A stretch of 64,000 nt of DNA from Chloropicon primus. Lineage: Eukaryota > Chlorophyta > Chloropicophyceae > Chloropicales > Chloropicaceae. The notes beneath the pieces are model-generated. The model was not told the origin of the DNA. It did not search any database and saw only the letters and a program-made list of their open reading frames with translations. This document shows positions 8,948 through 19,112 of the stretch, one piece after another. The stretch lies in contig CP060756.1 of the NCBI GenBank assembly GCA_023205875.1, forward strand, positions 1,302,001 through 1,366,000, written 5' to 3'. The translations under genes were made by a program, and so were the position numbers. The first letter of the stretch is position 1, and each line of letters starts with the position of its first letter.

Positions 8948-10333
8948 TCATCTCGTTCGAGACCGCTTGCTTTCCGACCTGGGGGTCATCATCGCCATGT
9001 CATCGAACCTAGAGGGAGTCTTGCGCTTGTTGATGTCTCGCCTCGACCTTCCGCTCGGGTTTGGCAGGTCATCTACCAGCTGCTCCTGCTTTGGCGTTTC
9101 CGCGGCGCCGTCCTGAGACTTGCCTCCACCAGATTTGTCCGCTCCGCCCTTTGGAGTCTTGGGCTCCATGAAGGCGGGAAGCAGAGAGTTCGCCCCCTTG
9201 GACGAGCCCAGCTCGTCCTTCTTGAGCTCCAACAACTCCGCTATCTCGACGTGGAGCTGGATCCACGCCGAGCACGACGCCTGAGTCGCCGCGGTGAGCT
9301 GCGGCAACCCCATCTCCGTCAAAATCGCTTCAAAGACCTTTTGAGTTCGCTGCCCCCCAGGCAGAGCCGCCAGAATTTCCGCGGCGGTCTTCTTGGTGTA
9401 CTTCCTCCTGGGGAAGACGCCAGGGAAAGCAGGCTTCTGCAGTATCCCGGTCGAGGAGCAGAGGGAGGGGTTGTTCCTCTTCTCGAACAAGCCGTAGTTG
9501 CACTCGTGAACCCCCTCATCCACGTGGTCCAGCTTCACCGTTCCCGCCTTCTTCTGCATCGCTATGGACTCCAAGCGCCTGTTCGCCTCGATCTCAGCGG
9601 CCTGCTGCAAGATGACCCTCTCCTCCCTCTCCTGGGCCGCCGAGCGAGACATCACAATCTCCAAGGCTTTCTTCCTCTCCCTCTCGTGCTCGGCGTTGAA
9701 GGGGTTCTTCACGATCGGGTCGTGGGCCGCCGCCTTCTCGCTCCCTTCCCTGGAGATCACGAGCTTCCTGGCTATGCTGTAGTACCGGTCCTTGAGGTCC
9801 TCCACCCGCCGAGTGACGCCCGAGTTGAAGTTGTACCTGTCCGCAATCACGACGAAGCGCAGGTCGAAGCGCTCGCACATGTCCATCAAGTAGTCCGTCT
9901 CCTCCCGGCTCCACGACGGGTCCCCGCTGAACAGGGTGCGGTACTCCTCGTCGTCGTACCTGTACAGCTTGATCTTCTTGTTGTACTTGGAGAACACGTA
10001 CTCCCCGTCCGCCCCCATGGTGCCCATCTTCCCCTCCGGGGCACCGTGAATGCGCTCCCAGTGGTAGAGCTCCAGGCCGTCCGCCCTCGCCGCGTTCTTG
10101 AAAAGCTTCCACCTCCACTGCGACCGGATCCTCGCCTTCTCCTTCTCGGCCTTCTTCGTCAACTGCCCGAGCACGGAAGGCATGATGGGGTGGCTCTGGT
10201 CAAGAAGAGCGAAAGCTTCGCGGGACATCCCCTTCGGTACCTTCATCGCGGGCGCTTTGGTCGTCGGGCGCTTCTCCTCCGACCCTCCCGCCGCCTGCCG
10301 CGGCAGTCCCAATATATCCTTCACGTCCGACAT
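8948..10333 (-). CDS. SWC4/DMAP1 homologue (SWR1/NuA4 chromatin complex subunit)
   Basis: Single exon, 461 aa. DMAP1/SWC4 is a shared subunit of the H2A.Z-depositing SWR1 and histone-acetylating NuA4 complexes. The N-terminus begins MSDVKDILGLP, as in DMAP1 family members. A conserved block follows with WRWKLFKNAARADGLELYHWER and KYNKKIKLYRYDDEEY (~73-131). The SANT/Myb-like domain spans ~138-191 (WSREETDYLMDMCERFDLRF, then DLKDRYYSIARKL). A Glu/Arg helical stretch follows, then a KS-rich tail with likely nuclear localisation signals. Length is typical. It is divergent from the katanin p80 gene, and its 3' end converges on the hydroxylase gene with about 105 bp between stops. Confidence 0.9.
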   Translation of the reverse strand: MSDVKDILGLPRQAAGGSEEKRPTTKAPAMKVPKGMSREAFALLDQSHPIMPSVLGQLTKKAEKEKARIRSQWRWKLFKNAARADGLELYHWERIHGAPEGKMGTMGADGEYVFSKYNKKIKLYRYDDEEYRTLFSGDPSWSREETDYLMDMCERFDLRFVVIADRYNFNSGVTRRVEDLKDRYYSIARKLVISREGSEKAAAHDPIVKNPFNAEHERERKKALEIVMSRSAAQEREERVILQQAAEIEANRRLESIAMQKKAGTVKLDHVDEGVHECNYGLFEKRNNPSLCSSTGILQKPAFPGVFPRRKYTKKTAAEILAALPGGQRTQKVFEAILTEMGLPQLTAATQASCSAWIQLHVEIAELLELKKDELGSSKGANSLLPAFMEPKTPKGGADKSGGGKSQDGAAETPKQEQLVDDLPNPSGRSRRDINKRKTPSRFDDMAMMTPRSESKRSRTR

Positions 10334-10680
10334 CGCGATTCCACACTCCCCCTCCTGCGCTCTTTCTCTCCTCCAGCCCTCGCCCCGCGGTCGTTTCCTT
10401 CGTGCGACGGACCGAACGAAAGCTCACGAGACGCTCTTTCCGCCCGCACCACTTTCTCCCCCTTCCTCCCCCGTCCCCCTTCCGTCCTCCTCGTCCCCTT
10501 CCTCCCCCTCTCGTCGTCTCTCTCCCCAAAGCCGAGGCCAAGGTGAACGAACCCTAACAATTGAGATTGAGGGGCTTCTTTCAAAATTGGCCAGCGCTTC
10601 TGATCTTGGCGCTGTACGACGACAGACGGACGAAGAGGGCCAAGGTGGAAGAGGGGAGAGAGGAATAGGAGGGGTGCACG
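10334..10680. promoter_or_regulatory. Divergent promoter with telobox-like AACCCTAA
   Basis: A 347-bp interval lies between the oppositely oriented SWC4 and katanin genes. The left part is pyrimidine-rich. A plant-type telobox core AACCCTAA sits at 10550-10557, followed by an A/T-richer patch and then purine-rich leader up to the katanin ATG. No gene is evident. Teloboxes are known promoter elements of translation and cell-cycle genes in plants; the role here is inferred. Confidence 0.35.
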
Positions 10681-12759
10681 ATGGGGACGGCGAAGAGAGG
10701 GTTCAGGCTGCAGGAGTTCGCGGCGCACAGTACGAACGTGAACTGCGCGTACTTTGGAAGGAAGTATTCTGGGGTCCTCGTGACGGGGGGGGAGGACAGG
10801 AAGATCAATATGTGGGCAGTGGGGAAGCCTCACGCGCTGCTGAGCTTGTCCGGCCACCAGAGCGCGGTGGAGAGCGTGATGTTCGACAAGAGCGAGGAGT
10901 CCGTGCTCGCCGGTGCGGCGGGGGGGACTGTGAAGATGTGGGATCTGGAGCAGGCCCGGGTCGTGAGAACGTTCACGGGGCACAGGGCCAACTGCCTCTG
11001 CCTGGACTACCACCCCTTCGGGCAGTTCTTCGGGTCGGGTTCCTTGGACACAAACTTCAAAGTCTGGGACGTGAGGCAGAAAGTCTGCGTTCACACCTAC
11101 AAAGGTAAGGAGAAATAGGGAGAGGGAGAGAGAGAAGCGAGAGAGAGCCTCTCTCTCTTTGTCTCTGTGCGTGTGTGTGTGCGTGTGTCTGACCGAGCGC
11201 GCGCGCGTTTCTTCCTCGCTTTCTCGTCGTGGTGTGTGTGTGTGTGTGTGATCGATCGATCGCACCACCCCAAACGCCCAGGCCACAACAGGGGGGTGAC
11301 CCAGGTGAAGTTCAGCCCGGACGGCAAGTGGGTCGTCAGCGGGGACCAGGAGGGCCTCCTGAGAATCTGGGACCTCACCGCGGGGAAGCTCTTGCACGAG
11401 TTCAAGGACCACACCAACGCCATCACGAAGGTCAGGTTCCACCCGAACGAGTACTTTTTGGCGTCGAGCTCGGCGGACAGGACGGTCAAGTTTTGGGACC
11501 TGGACACCTTCAGCAACGTGGAGACTGCGGGCCCCGAGGCCACGAGCGTGAGGGCGATCGAGTTCACCCCCAACGGGGAGGCGATGTTCTCCGCGACGCA
11601 GGACTGCCTCAAGGTGTGGACCTGGGAGCCCGTGATCATGCACGATTACGTGGACATGCAGTGGTCCAAGCTGAGGGACATGTGCCTGAGGGACGACAAG
11701 CTCATGGGCGTGACTTTGAACCAGAGTTTCGTTGGAATCTGGGTCGTGGACCTGGCCCGAGTGATGCCCTTCTCCAAGGGGGAGGTCTCCCTGGAGGGCA
11801 GGCCGGAGACCTCGGTGTACATGAAGGAGAACACTGCGCCGAAAAACGAGCGGGACTTCGTCAAGCAGCAGAAAAACGAGGCCGTGGTCGTCTCCCAGGA
11901 CCTCATCGACAGCCTGAAGACCGCGAGGATCGGCGGCGGGGGAGCGGAGCAGGGGGAGCCCGGGCAGCAGCAAGTCTCCCAGAGCTCGGTCGGGACGGCC
12001 ATGGGGGACTCCCTCTTCGACGTCGGAATGCTGAGCAGGGCGGGGGGGACGACGGCGGGGCGGGAGGAGGCGGAGGCGGGGGCGGGGGAGGAGGCTGCTG
12101 CCACCTCGTCCTCGTCCCCCAACACCAGCTCGGGTCCCGTGGGCCTGGACTTCGAGGCCTTCGCCCCGACCTCGGACCCCCTGCCCAGGGAGGAGGAGGT
12201 GGAGCAGTACCGGTCGGACAAGCAGGTGGCGTTCGAGCTCCTGCAGAAGCACGACATCATGAAGGACATCCTTTCGGCCCGGCTGAGCAAGGTCAAGGCC
12301 GTGGCGGACATCTGGGGGAGGGGCGACGTGAAGAAGGCCGTGAGCTACCTGCTGGCCCTCAAGGACAAGAGCGTGCTGGTGGACGCGATCGGGCCCATCC
12401 TAAGGAACAAGGCCGTGCTCAAGCTCGACGTCATTTGCGCCCTCATCCCGGCGGTGTGCGAGCTTGTCCGGGACGACAGCAGCAGCAAGCACGACAAGTG
12501 GACCGCGCTGTCCCTGGAGGCCCTCCTCGAGATGTGCTCCATGTTCGGGGAGCTCATCGCGGGCGTCTGCTCCGCGGCGGCTAGGCCGTCCTCCGGCATC
12601 GACCTCCACTTCGAGGAGAAGCTCGAGTACTGCCAGAGGGCGAGGAAGGAGCTCGTGGGGCTGCGCCCGGGGCTGGACGCCCTGAAGCGGAGCGGCAACC
12701 CGGAGATCAGGGCGAGGAGCCGCGAGCTGGACGACCGGCTCGGGGAGGTGTTGCTTTGA
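10681..12759 (+). CDS. Katanin p80 WD40 subunit B1
   Basis: Exons are 10681-11104 and 11282-12759; the 177-bp intron has CTGACC and long TG runs. The product is 633 aa. This is the targeting subunit of the microtubule-severing ATPase katanin. The N-terminal ~300 residues form at least six WD40 repeats: FAAHSTNVNCAYF, SGHQSAVESVMF, FTGHRANCLCLDY, YKGHNRGVTQVKFSP across the splice, then HTNAITKVRFHP. A proline/Gly/Ala-rich linker (~345-460) is poorly conserved. The C-terminal ~170 residues fit the con80 domain that binds p60: LLQKHDIMKDILSARLSKVK, then a helix-rich bundle. Two coiled, charged helices end the protein. A cytoskeletal or flagellar role is expected. The splice restores WD repeat 4, which supports the model. 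Confidence 0.92.
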
Positions 12760-12940
12760 GGTGGTGGTGGTCTTTAGGTGGAGATGACGAAGGAGTTCGT
12801 TTTCGTTTTTTAGTTGGGAGGGGGGAGTGGTATCATTAAACATAAAGAAGAAAACTTGTGTATATAGAGAAAAGACGAGCAAACAAAAAAAGATTGGTCG
12901 TACAGTGGCGCACCCACGCACACAGCACACAGCACACGAA

Positions 12941-12971
<31 letters not shown>

Positions 12972-13596
12972 GCTTCTTGTTGAGGCCGGTCCGTTCAACC
13001 TCGAACCTTGGGGCCGAGCCAGGACCGTTTTTTTCATATTTTCGATCTTCCCGCCAAAACAGCGCGCTCTGGGCCGCACGAACGTCGCAAAATCCCTCCG
13101 TCGTCGCAGAATCTGATCCACTTGCACTCCCTCGCTCCTCATCGCAGGCACTACTGGCGATTTGTACACAAAAAAGCCCCGGGCGTTACGGAAATTCTGC
13201 CGTGGGATCTCAGATCTCAACGCCCCAAAAGAGGACGGACGCGCGCGCGCGGCAAAACTTGAGAGAAGAGGGCGACCGCGGCGACCGAGAGTGAGCGGAG
13301 GGAGACGGCGTTGGCCTGGTGACGCATCGGACGGACGCGCCACCAACCCGGGACCCGCGCACATTGTCCTTTCGGCGCAGAGAGACTTCGGTCTCGGTCT
13401 TCGTCGGTTTTATTATTTTTGTGACTCTCCGAGTGCCCGTTGGCGTTACCCTTCGCAGGTGCATTGCAACGAGGACGCAACGAGGACGCAACGAGGACGC
13501 AACGCCGTTCCATTGCGAAACGACGACGACGAGGAGGAAGGCTCAAAGTCCCCTTCTGTTGCTGGGCTCGCTACTCACCGGAGGACGACGACGCCG
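12760..13596. other. Intergenic region with simple repeats; no supported gene
   Basis: This stretch holds the katanin 3' flank, a GA dinucleotide tract near 12,938-12,970, and three tandem copies of an 11-bp unit (ACGAGGACGCA) at about 13,469-13,503. Open frames on both strands are short, arginine- and serine-rich and unlike known proteins. The 3' part is probably the leader of the small gene starting at 13,597. I see no tRNA-like fold. Confidence 0.5.
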
Positions 13597-14100
13597 ATGA
13601 CGGCGATGAGGGGCAGCGACGCCAACCGCCAGGCCCCGGGCTTCTTCGCCTCGACGGCGGACGACTCGATGGCGGCGACGCCGGAGAAGAAGAGGAAGCG
13701 GCTTGCGACCGAGCCGCCGAACATCAAGCGAGCGCACCGCAGGTGGAAGGCCGAGCACGGCCACGGGAGGGTGTCCCCCTCGGCGGGGTGTCCCCCTCGG
13801 CGCAAGCTCTCGGGCCCCGCCGTCTGCAGGAGGCTCTACTCGACCGTCCGCGGCGCCAAGGAGTCCGGACCCTTCTGCGAGTTCTTCCGCGACCTCGTGG
13901 AGGGCTTCGGCCTGAGGGACGGCGACGGCTGCGGCGCCTCGGAGGCGGACTCCCCGACGACGGCGGCGGGGGACAACGTCGACCTGGCCTTCCACAACAC
14001 GATCCAGCGCAGGCTGGACTCCATGTTCGAGAACCTTCCCGATCGGAAGCGGGAGGGGGAGGACGGGGAGGACGGGGGCCGCCACCACCACCATCCGTAG
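13597..14100 (+). CDS. Small basic hypothetical protein with NLS-like cluster
   Basis: About 167 aa from the ATG at 13597 (a second in-frame ATG lies at 13606). I do not recognise the family. Features are an Ala/Ser/Asp-rich start, a KKRKR cluster near residue 30 that looks like a nuclear localisation signal, an arginine-rich stretch with IKRAHRRWKAEH, a helical segment CRRLYSTVRGAKESGPFCEF, and a Glu/Asp/His-rich end. A short direct repeat in DNA (GTGTCCCCCTCGGCG-type, ~13,771-13,801) adds Pro and Gly. Frame use is consistent with neighbouring genes, but the much longer upstream open frame (from 13162) makes the start uncertain. It converges on the tyrosinase gene. Confidence 0.45.
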   Translation: MTAMRGSDANRQAPGFFASTADDSMAATPEKKRKRLATEPPNIKRAHRRWKAEHGHGRVSPSAGCPPRRKLSGPAVCRRLYSTVRGAKESGPFCEFFRDLVEGFGLRDGDGCGASEADSPTTAAGDNVDLAFHNTIQRRLDSMFENLPDRKREGEDGEDGGRHHHHP

Positions 14101-14291
14101 CGGCACTTTGGGAATGGGATCACCCGCGACCGAATAAGAAGCTCACTGGTTGAACCCTCATTAATAATAGTAAGAGTAGCAGTAGTAGTACACCAATTCA
14201 CCCAAATGATTTCTCCTTATGATGCTCTTCTGTTATTACATCCCGCAAAACACAAACCCACCTCTTTGCATATATATATATATAAATTCTT

Positions 14292-17200
14292 TTAACCGCG
14301 GTAACCGCTTCTCCCCGACAACGATGAAGCCCTGGCTCTGCCTGCTCGGCTCGAAGCTCTGCTCCTGGCCTCCGCCGCCTTGCTCGAAGCTCTGCTCCTG
14401 GCCTCCGCCGCCTTGCTCGAAGCTCTGCTCCTGGCCTCCTCCACCCTGCTCGAAGCTCTGCTCCTGGCCTCCTCCACCCTACTCGAAGCTCTGCTCCTGG
14501 CTTCCTCCACCCTGATCGAGCTCTTCTCCTTCGCTTCCTTCACCCTCGTGGCCGTCCGCTCCTTCGCGGCCGCGACTCTCTCTGCCACCTGCACTTTGGC
14601 AGATGCCACCCTGTTCTTCGCGGCCACGACCTTCGTCTGAGCCTCCACTTTCGCGGACTCGACTTTCGTCTTCGCGGCCACGACCTTCGTCTGAGCCTCC
14701 ACTTTCGCGGACTCGACTTTCGTCTTCGCGGCCTCCATTCGGACCTGCACCACGGCCTTCTTCTCCTCCATCTCCGCCTTGGCGACAGCCACCTCGTCCA
14801 TGGTGGCCGACACCCTCTGGGTCTGGGTCATCTGCATTTTCAGGACCGACTCCATCTGCAGCCTCTTCTCCTCCATCATCACCACCCTCTGTTGCTGCTC
14901 CCTCGCTGTTCTCAGGCCCTCGAGCTCCATCTCCTGGTCGTGGTTCTTCCTCGCCATCACTTCCAGGGCCGAGTTCGCCGAGGACAGCGCCTTCGCGATC
15001 GTCTGCTGCCTCTCCAGCTCCTTGATCTCGGCGTCCAGCCTCTCAGCCTCTCTCCTCTGCTCCTCCAGCGCCTCCGCCTCGGCCCTCCTCCTCTCCTCCT
15101 CCTCCTCATCTCTCTGCTGGAGATCCGACGCGGCCCTGTAGCTGGCGCCGACCGGGGCCACCAGCGCCTCCTTTGCCGCGACCGGCGTGGCGGCGTCTCC
15201 AGCTGATCCGGATCCGGTCTCGTCCGCAGACCAAGGACCAGGTGGCGATGACGAGGTGGAGGAGGAGGAGGACGAGGACGAGGATCTCCTCTTCCTGTCT
15301 CCGCCCTCGCCCCACGCCCTCTCGCCGAGCGGATCGCCGTCCATGGGATTTTGAACCAACTCGAGAGCCTGCTGGATGTTCGGGTTGTCAGAGAACACGC
15401 CAGAAGTGGTGTCGAAGATGGCCTCCTCCTTCTCCTGTGCGGTTGCCTCCACGTCCAGGGCGGGTTCCAGCTTGTCCAGAACGATTCCCCAGGTCTCCGT
15501 GGTGGAAGGCTTCGGCTTCGGCGGCGCGGGTTCCGTTTCCTCCGCCACAACCTCTTTCTCACCGTCGTCGTCGTCGTCGTCGTCTCTCTCCTCCTCGGCA
15601 GCGGCGCCACTCGTCTCCCCCGATTCCACCTCCGCCTGCGTTGGCGGTGGCAGGGGGATCATGGCCATCACGCTCTCCATGGCTTGCGGCACAGTCTCCG
15701 TCTCCGCGGGGGTGGAAGCCCCGTCAGCGGTTTCTCCGACATCGGTCGTCGTCGTCGTCGTCGTCGTCGTCGCGCCCGCCTCGAGCACCAAGTACTGCTC
15801 CAGGGGCTCGTCCTGGATGTAAGCAAAGTCTGCCGCGATGGCCACCGTCAGCTTCTCCCTGAATTCCTCCGAGTAGGTGTCGACGCAAGGCGAGCTTGCG
15901 AGCTCCTGCGCCGTCCGAAGGCAGCTTCCGCACTCCTCCTTGTAGGGGCACTCGTCCTCGTCCTCCTCGTCCTTCTCGTCCCCCGGGCCCGGTATAACGT
16001 CCGCCGCCCGATCGCTGCCTCCGCGGGGGCCGTCGTCGTCCCGGCCCCCGCCCCCGACGATCAGATCGATCGGGAGGCCGAGCCCCATGGTGCTGCTGCT
16101 CAGGGAGCTCAGGGACCTCGATCGAATCCTTTGCTGCGCGAGGACGCCGGCCACCTGATCGATCTGGAACTTGACCATCTCGGGGTCCACCGCGTTCTGC
16201 ATCTCGTGCGCCGTGGTCCTCAAGTCCTGCCACTCGGTGAAGAACCTCGTGTTCGGCCTCGGCGCCGTCCGGACGACCGAGCGTATCCGGTACACGTCGT
16301 CAGGCAGGCTCGTCCAGACCCTCTCCCCGAGGGACACGATGTCCCGCTCCCCCCCCTTTTCGAGGTAGCACGGGATCGTCGCGTTGTCCTTGGGGTCCCT
16401 CTCCAGGGGGTTCGAGTACGTGTAGCCCATCTCCTCCGCGGAGAACACGTCCGAGGCCGACTCCTTGAAGGGGTACAGGGGGGCGCTCGCGTTACCCTTG
16501 TACGCCGGGGACCCCATGCGGTTGTGCATCTTCTGCCAGCGCCACCACAGCATGTCGACGAACGAGTGGTGGACGTAGAACAGCGGGTCCTTGGGGCTGT
16601 TGACGTTCGCCATGTTCCCCCCCAGGAACATGTGCAGGTGGCCGTGGAGCCCCAGCCCATTCTCCAGGGTGTTCACGAACCTCCCGTAGTCCTCGTTCCG
16701 CATCAGAACCTCCTTGAGGTCCGCCAGGGTGAGGAACCCTCCCGAGTCCCTGGCGATCCCCCTCTGGACGCAAGTCTCGTTGGACGCGTCCCCGAACGAG
16801 CCGTCCACGACGCAGTACGAGTTCTCCGGGTCCCCCGTGGAGCCGAAGAAGTCGTCCGAAAGCACCGGGGACCCGAGGGGGTCCTCGCTGTCCAGGGCCC
16901 AGTTCCAGTACGGGATCGTGACCCCCGGGTCGATCTTCTGGAGCTCCCTCTCCATCCTCCGGAGGTACACCCGGTGCCAGGGCAGGAACGCGGCCTGGAG
17001 GCCCGCGCCGTCCGAGTGCGCCACCCGCCAAACGTCCGGGTCCGTGTGCAGGTCCGCGAACTCCCTCCACTTGCCTGACATCCGGAACTCGTTCACCGCG
17101 CCGCTGAACCGGTCCCACTCCTCGCAAGTCACCTCCCTGATCTCCTTCCTCTGCTCCCGCAGCCGTTGTTGTGGTTGTTCCGGGAAGGGAGGGGAGAGGG

Positions 17201-17348
17201 GCCGAGGCGACCGACCGCCCGGCGCCGCGAGGAGTCCCTGTAGCGGCAGGAGCAACAACAAGGCGCAGACCACGAGCCGCCTGGAGGACGAGGAGCAGCA
17301 CGGACGACGAGGAGAACGAGGAGGAGTCCTCCTCCTCACCCTCATCAT
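14292..17348 (-). CDS. Secreted tyrosinase with long repetitive helical C-terminal tail
   Basis: 1,018 aa from the ATG at 17348. The frame is open to 17570, but this Met precedes an Arg-rich n-region and a Leu-rich signal core (residues ~24-41). The tyrosinase domain spans ~75-380. The CuA site has His101, His111 and His125 (FLPWHRVYLRRMEREL). The CuB site has His235 and His239 (LHGHLHM) plus the HH pair at 260-261 in DPLFYVHHSFVDMLWWRWQ. Such type-3 copper enzymes oxidise phenols to quinones. A Cys-containing segment (~570-600) and Thr/Glu/Asp-rich linkers follow. The last ~230 residues are charged helix without Pro, ending in about six copies of an 11-residue EARSRASSRV-type repeat. The product is probably periplasmic, wall or vesicular. 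The tail resembles LEA/apolipoprotein-type 11-mer helices. Confidence 0.85.
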   Translation of the reverse strand: MMRVRRRTPPRSPRRPCCSSSSRRLVVCALLLLLPLQGLLAAPGGRSPRPLSPPFPEQPQQRLREQRKEIREVTCEEWDRFSGAVNEFRMSGKWREFADLHTDPDVWRVAHSDGAGLQAAFLPWHRVYLRRMERELQKIDPGVTIPYWNWALDSEDPLGSPVLSDDFFGSTGDPENSYCVVDGSFGDASNETCVQRGIARDSGGFLTLADLKEVLMRNEDYGRFVNTLENGLGLHGHLHMFLGGNMANVNSPKDPLFYVHHSFVDMLWWRWQKMHNRMGSPAYKGNASAPLYPFKESASDVFSAEEMGYTYSNPLERDPKDNATIPCYLEKGGERDIVSLGERVWTSLPDDVYRIRSVVRTAPRPNTRFFTEWQDLRTTAHEMQNAVDPEMVKFQIDQVAGVLAQQRIRSRSLSSLSSSTMGLGLPIDLIVGGGGRDDDGPRGGSDRAADVIPGPGDEKDEEDEDECPYKEECGSCLRTAQELASSPCVDTYSEEFREKLTVAIAADFAYIQDEPLEQYLVLEAGATTTTTTTTTDVGETADGASTPAETETVPQAMESVMAMIPLPPPTQAEVESGETSGAAAEEERDDDDDDDGEKEVVAEETEPAPPKPKPSTTETWGIVLDKLEPALDVEATAQEKEEAIFDTTSGVFSDNPNIQQALELVQNPMDGDPLGERAWGEGGDRKRRSSSSSSSSSTSSSPPGPWSADETGSGSAGDAATPVAAKEALVAPVGASYRAASDLQQRDEEEEERRRAEAEALEEQRREAERLDAEIKELERQQTIAKALSSANSALEVMARKNHDQEMELEGLRTAREQQQRVVMMEEKRLQMESVLKMQMTQTQRVSATMDEVAVAKAEMEEKKAVVQVRMEAAKTKVESAKVEAQTKVVAAKTKVESAKVEAQTKVVAAKNRVASAKVQVAERVAAAKERTATRVKEAKEKSSIRVEEARSRASSRVEEARSRASSRVEEARSRASSKAAEARSRASSKAAEARSRASSRAGRARASSLSGRSGYRG
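14345..14520 (-). repeat. 33-bp tandem repeat encoding 11-residue helix units
   Basis: About five to six near-identical 33-bp units lie in frame within the tyrosinase tail. Each encodes an EARSRASS(K/R)(A/V)(A/E)-type 11-mer. The unit length preserves the reading frame, and nearby upstream units (AKTKVESAKVEAQ) are older, diverged 11-mers. Confidence 0.85.
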
Positions 17349-17744
17349 CACCCTCCTGTCTCTGTGTGTTCCGCTTGTCTTCGTCGCTTGTTTCTTTACG
17401 TCGTTCGTCCTGCGCCGGAAAGGAAAGGAAAGGACGTCGTTGTCGTCGTTGTCGTCGTTGTCGTTGCTTTGTTTCGTTCGGTGGGGCGTTTTCCCGTTTC
17501 CCCGGAACCCAAGCCCTCGCAGCGCCAGACGTCGTGTCTTGCCGCCAAAAACAGAGAGAGCAGACCTCATGTGTTTCGAGTGCGGTGGTTTTTCTTAAGG
17601 TTTTTTGGAGAGTAGAGATCGCACGTTACGAATCGCCGAGACGAAATAGAATGTCTCTCAGAGAAAGCTGAGAATTTCAATTGAGAGGCGTCAGGCACCA
17701 ACAATAATCGATTGGTCCATTCAATACTCAAGGACGATGAGCAA
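17349..17744. other. Intergenic region upstream of tyrosinase
   Basis: This is the 5' flank of the tyrosinase gene (minus strand) with repeated CGTTGT/GTCGTC units at ~17,440-17,470. It runs into the start of the duplicated unit carrying the small secreted genes. I see no independent gene; the open frame continuing from the tyrosinase to 17570 is more likely leader sequence. Confidence 0.4.
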
Positions 17745-18017
17745 TCAAGTAATGCCAATGCCAGACGAGAGAGAGAGATGGAGGGAGCTTCCTTCCTTCT
17801 TCACTTCAATTGTTTGGTCAACCGCGTCGCCCAACCTCACCAGAACGAACGAGCTCGGTGCTCCGTGCCACGGACGCCACCTGCCTGCTGCTCTTGCTGC
17901 TGACTGAGAGAGAAGACCTCTGTGGCACGCCACCTGCTGCTCCATCTTTGGACTTTTCGTTGTTTGCAACAACAGTTTTGCAACACCGCACGAACGCGCG
18001 CCAAAGGTGTCGACTCG

Positions 18018-18344
18018 ATGACGGCTTTTTCGGCGAGCACTGGGAGGAGGAAGAAGACCCTGTGGATCCTCGCGGCGGTCGCGGCGTTGCTGCTGAGCTC
18101 GGCCCTGGCCGCGGAGAAGCCCGACGACGACTACGACTACGAGGACGAGGACTTCGACGACTACGAGGACGAGGGTGCCCTCGGGGCGCTGGACTCGCTG
18201 CCGACGGCATCAGCCAGCATCGACGCGGAGGTAGCGGTCGCGGAAGCGGTTGAGGGAGCGATCGAGGAGATCGCCGCGGGCCTCTTCCAAAACCTCGGCG
18301 AGGGCCTCCTGGAGTCCGACTCGGCGTCCTCCTCGTGGTCGTGA
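18018..18344 (+). CDS. Small secreted acidic protein, copy 1
   Basis: 108 aa of unrecognised family. A signal peptide covers ~residues 1-32: basic RRKK, hydrophobic LWILAAVAALLLSSALA, predicted cleavage before AEKPDDD. A very acidic Asp/Tyr/Glu stretch follows (DDDYDYEDEDFDDYEDE), then an amphipathic helical part rich in Ala, Glu and Ile, ending in Ser/Trp. There are no cysteines in the mature part. Compared with copy 2, the acidic stretch is longer by nine residues and the helical part lacks a basic insert (RSVRRN). A TGTAA motif lies in the 3' flank. Possible roles include cation binding or mineral/matrix association; none is proven. Confidence 0.65.
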   Translation: MTAFSASTGRRKKTLWILAAVAALLLSSALAAEKPDDDYDYEDEDFDDYEDEGALGALDSLPTASASIDAEVAVAEAVEGAIEEIAAGLFQNLGEGLLESDSASSSWS

Positions 18345-18794
18345 GGGGCAGTGTGCATGCGTGGGTGCGTGCGTGCGTGCGTTAAAAAAACCAAAAATGC
18401 AGGCGCTGGTCCCCCTTCTTGTAAAACAACCAACACTTCTCCTGCTCGTTCGAAATAGAATGTGGGGCGCCCTTGTGGGGCAAGAGAGAGATGGACGAAT
18501 CAAGTCATGCCAATGCCCCTCTCTTGGGGCAAGAGAGAGAGAGATGGAGGGAGGGAGCTTCCTTCCTTCTTCCTTCTTCACTTCAATTGTTTGGTCAACC
18601 GCGTCGCCCAACCTCACCAGAACGAACGAGCTCGGTGCTCCGTGCCACGGACGCCACCTGCCTGCTGCTCTTGCTGCTGACTGAGAGAGAAGACCTCTGT
18701 GGCACGCCACCTGCTGCTCCATCTTTGGACTTTTCGTTGTTTGCAACAACAGTTTTGCAACACCGCACGAACGCGCGCCAAAGGTGTCGACTCG

Positions 18795-19112
18795 ATGACG
18801 GCTTTTTCGGCGAGCACTGGGAGGAGGAAGAAGACCCTGTGGATCCTCGCGGCGGTCGCGGCGTTGCTGCTGAGCTCGGCCCTGGCCGCGGAGAAGCCCG
18901 ACGACGACTACGAGGACGAGGGTGCCCTCGGGGCGCTGGACTCGCTGCCGACGGCATCAGCCAGCATCGACGCGGAGGTACGTTCCGTCCGAAGGAACGC
19001 GGAGATCGCGGAAGCGGTGGAGGAAGCGATCGAGGAGATCGCCGGGGGCTTCATCCGAAACCTCGGCGAGGGCCTCCTGGAGTCTGACCCGGCGGAGTCC
19101 TCGTGGTCGTGA
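18795..19112 (+). CDS. Small secreted acidic protein, copy 2
   Basis: 105 aa, paralogue of the gene 777 bp upstream with an identical signal peptide and 5' flank. The acidic stretch is shortened to DDDYEDEG. The helical part gains RSVRRNAEIAEAVEEAI, making this copy less acidic and more amphipathic. Both copies keep an intact frame and stop. The contrast between identical leaders and altered mature regions suggests functional divergence after duplication, or slippage in the GAC-rich part. Function unknown. Confidence 0.65.
   Translation: MTAFSASTGRRKKTLWILAAVAALLLSSALAAEKPDDDYEDEGALGALDSLPTASASIDAEVRSVRRNAEIAEAVEEAIEEIAGGFIRNLGEGLLESDPAESSWS

Noticed and set aside
10321-12252. Antisense 643-residue open frame over katanin
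   Set aside because: Shadow of the katanin gene; includes translated TG microsatellite (THTHTH).
12760-13596. Possible extra gene between katanin and the small basic protein
   Set aside because: Open frames on both strands are low-complexity with no family match or consistent codon bias.
15351-17078. Plus-strand 575-residue frame over the tyrosinase
   Set aside because: Shadow of the copper-site coding frame; no domain.
17349-17570. Longer tyrosinase N-terminus (open to 17570)
   Set aside because: The added 74 residues would bury the signal peptide; the Met at 17348 directly precedes it.
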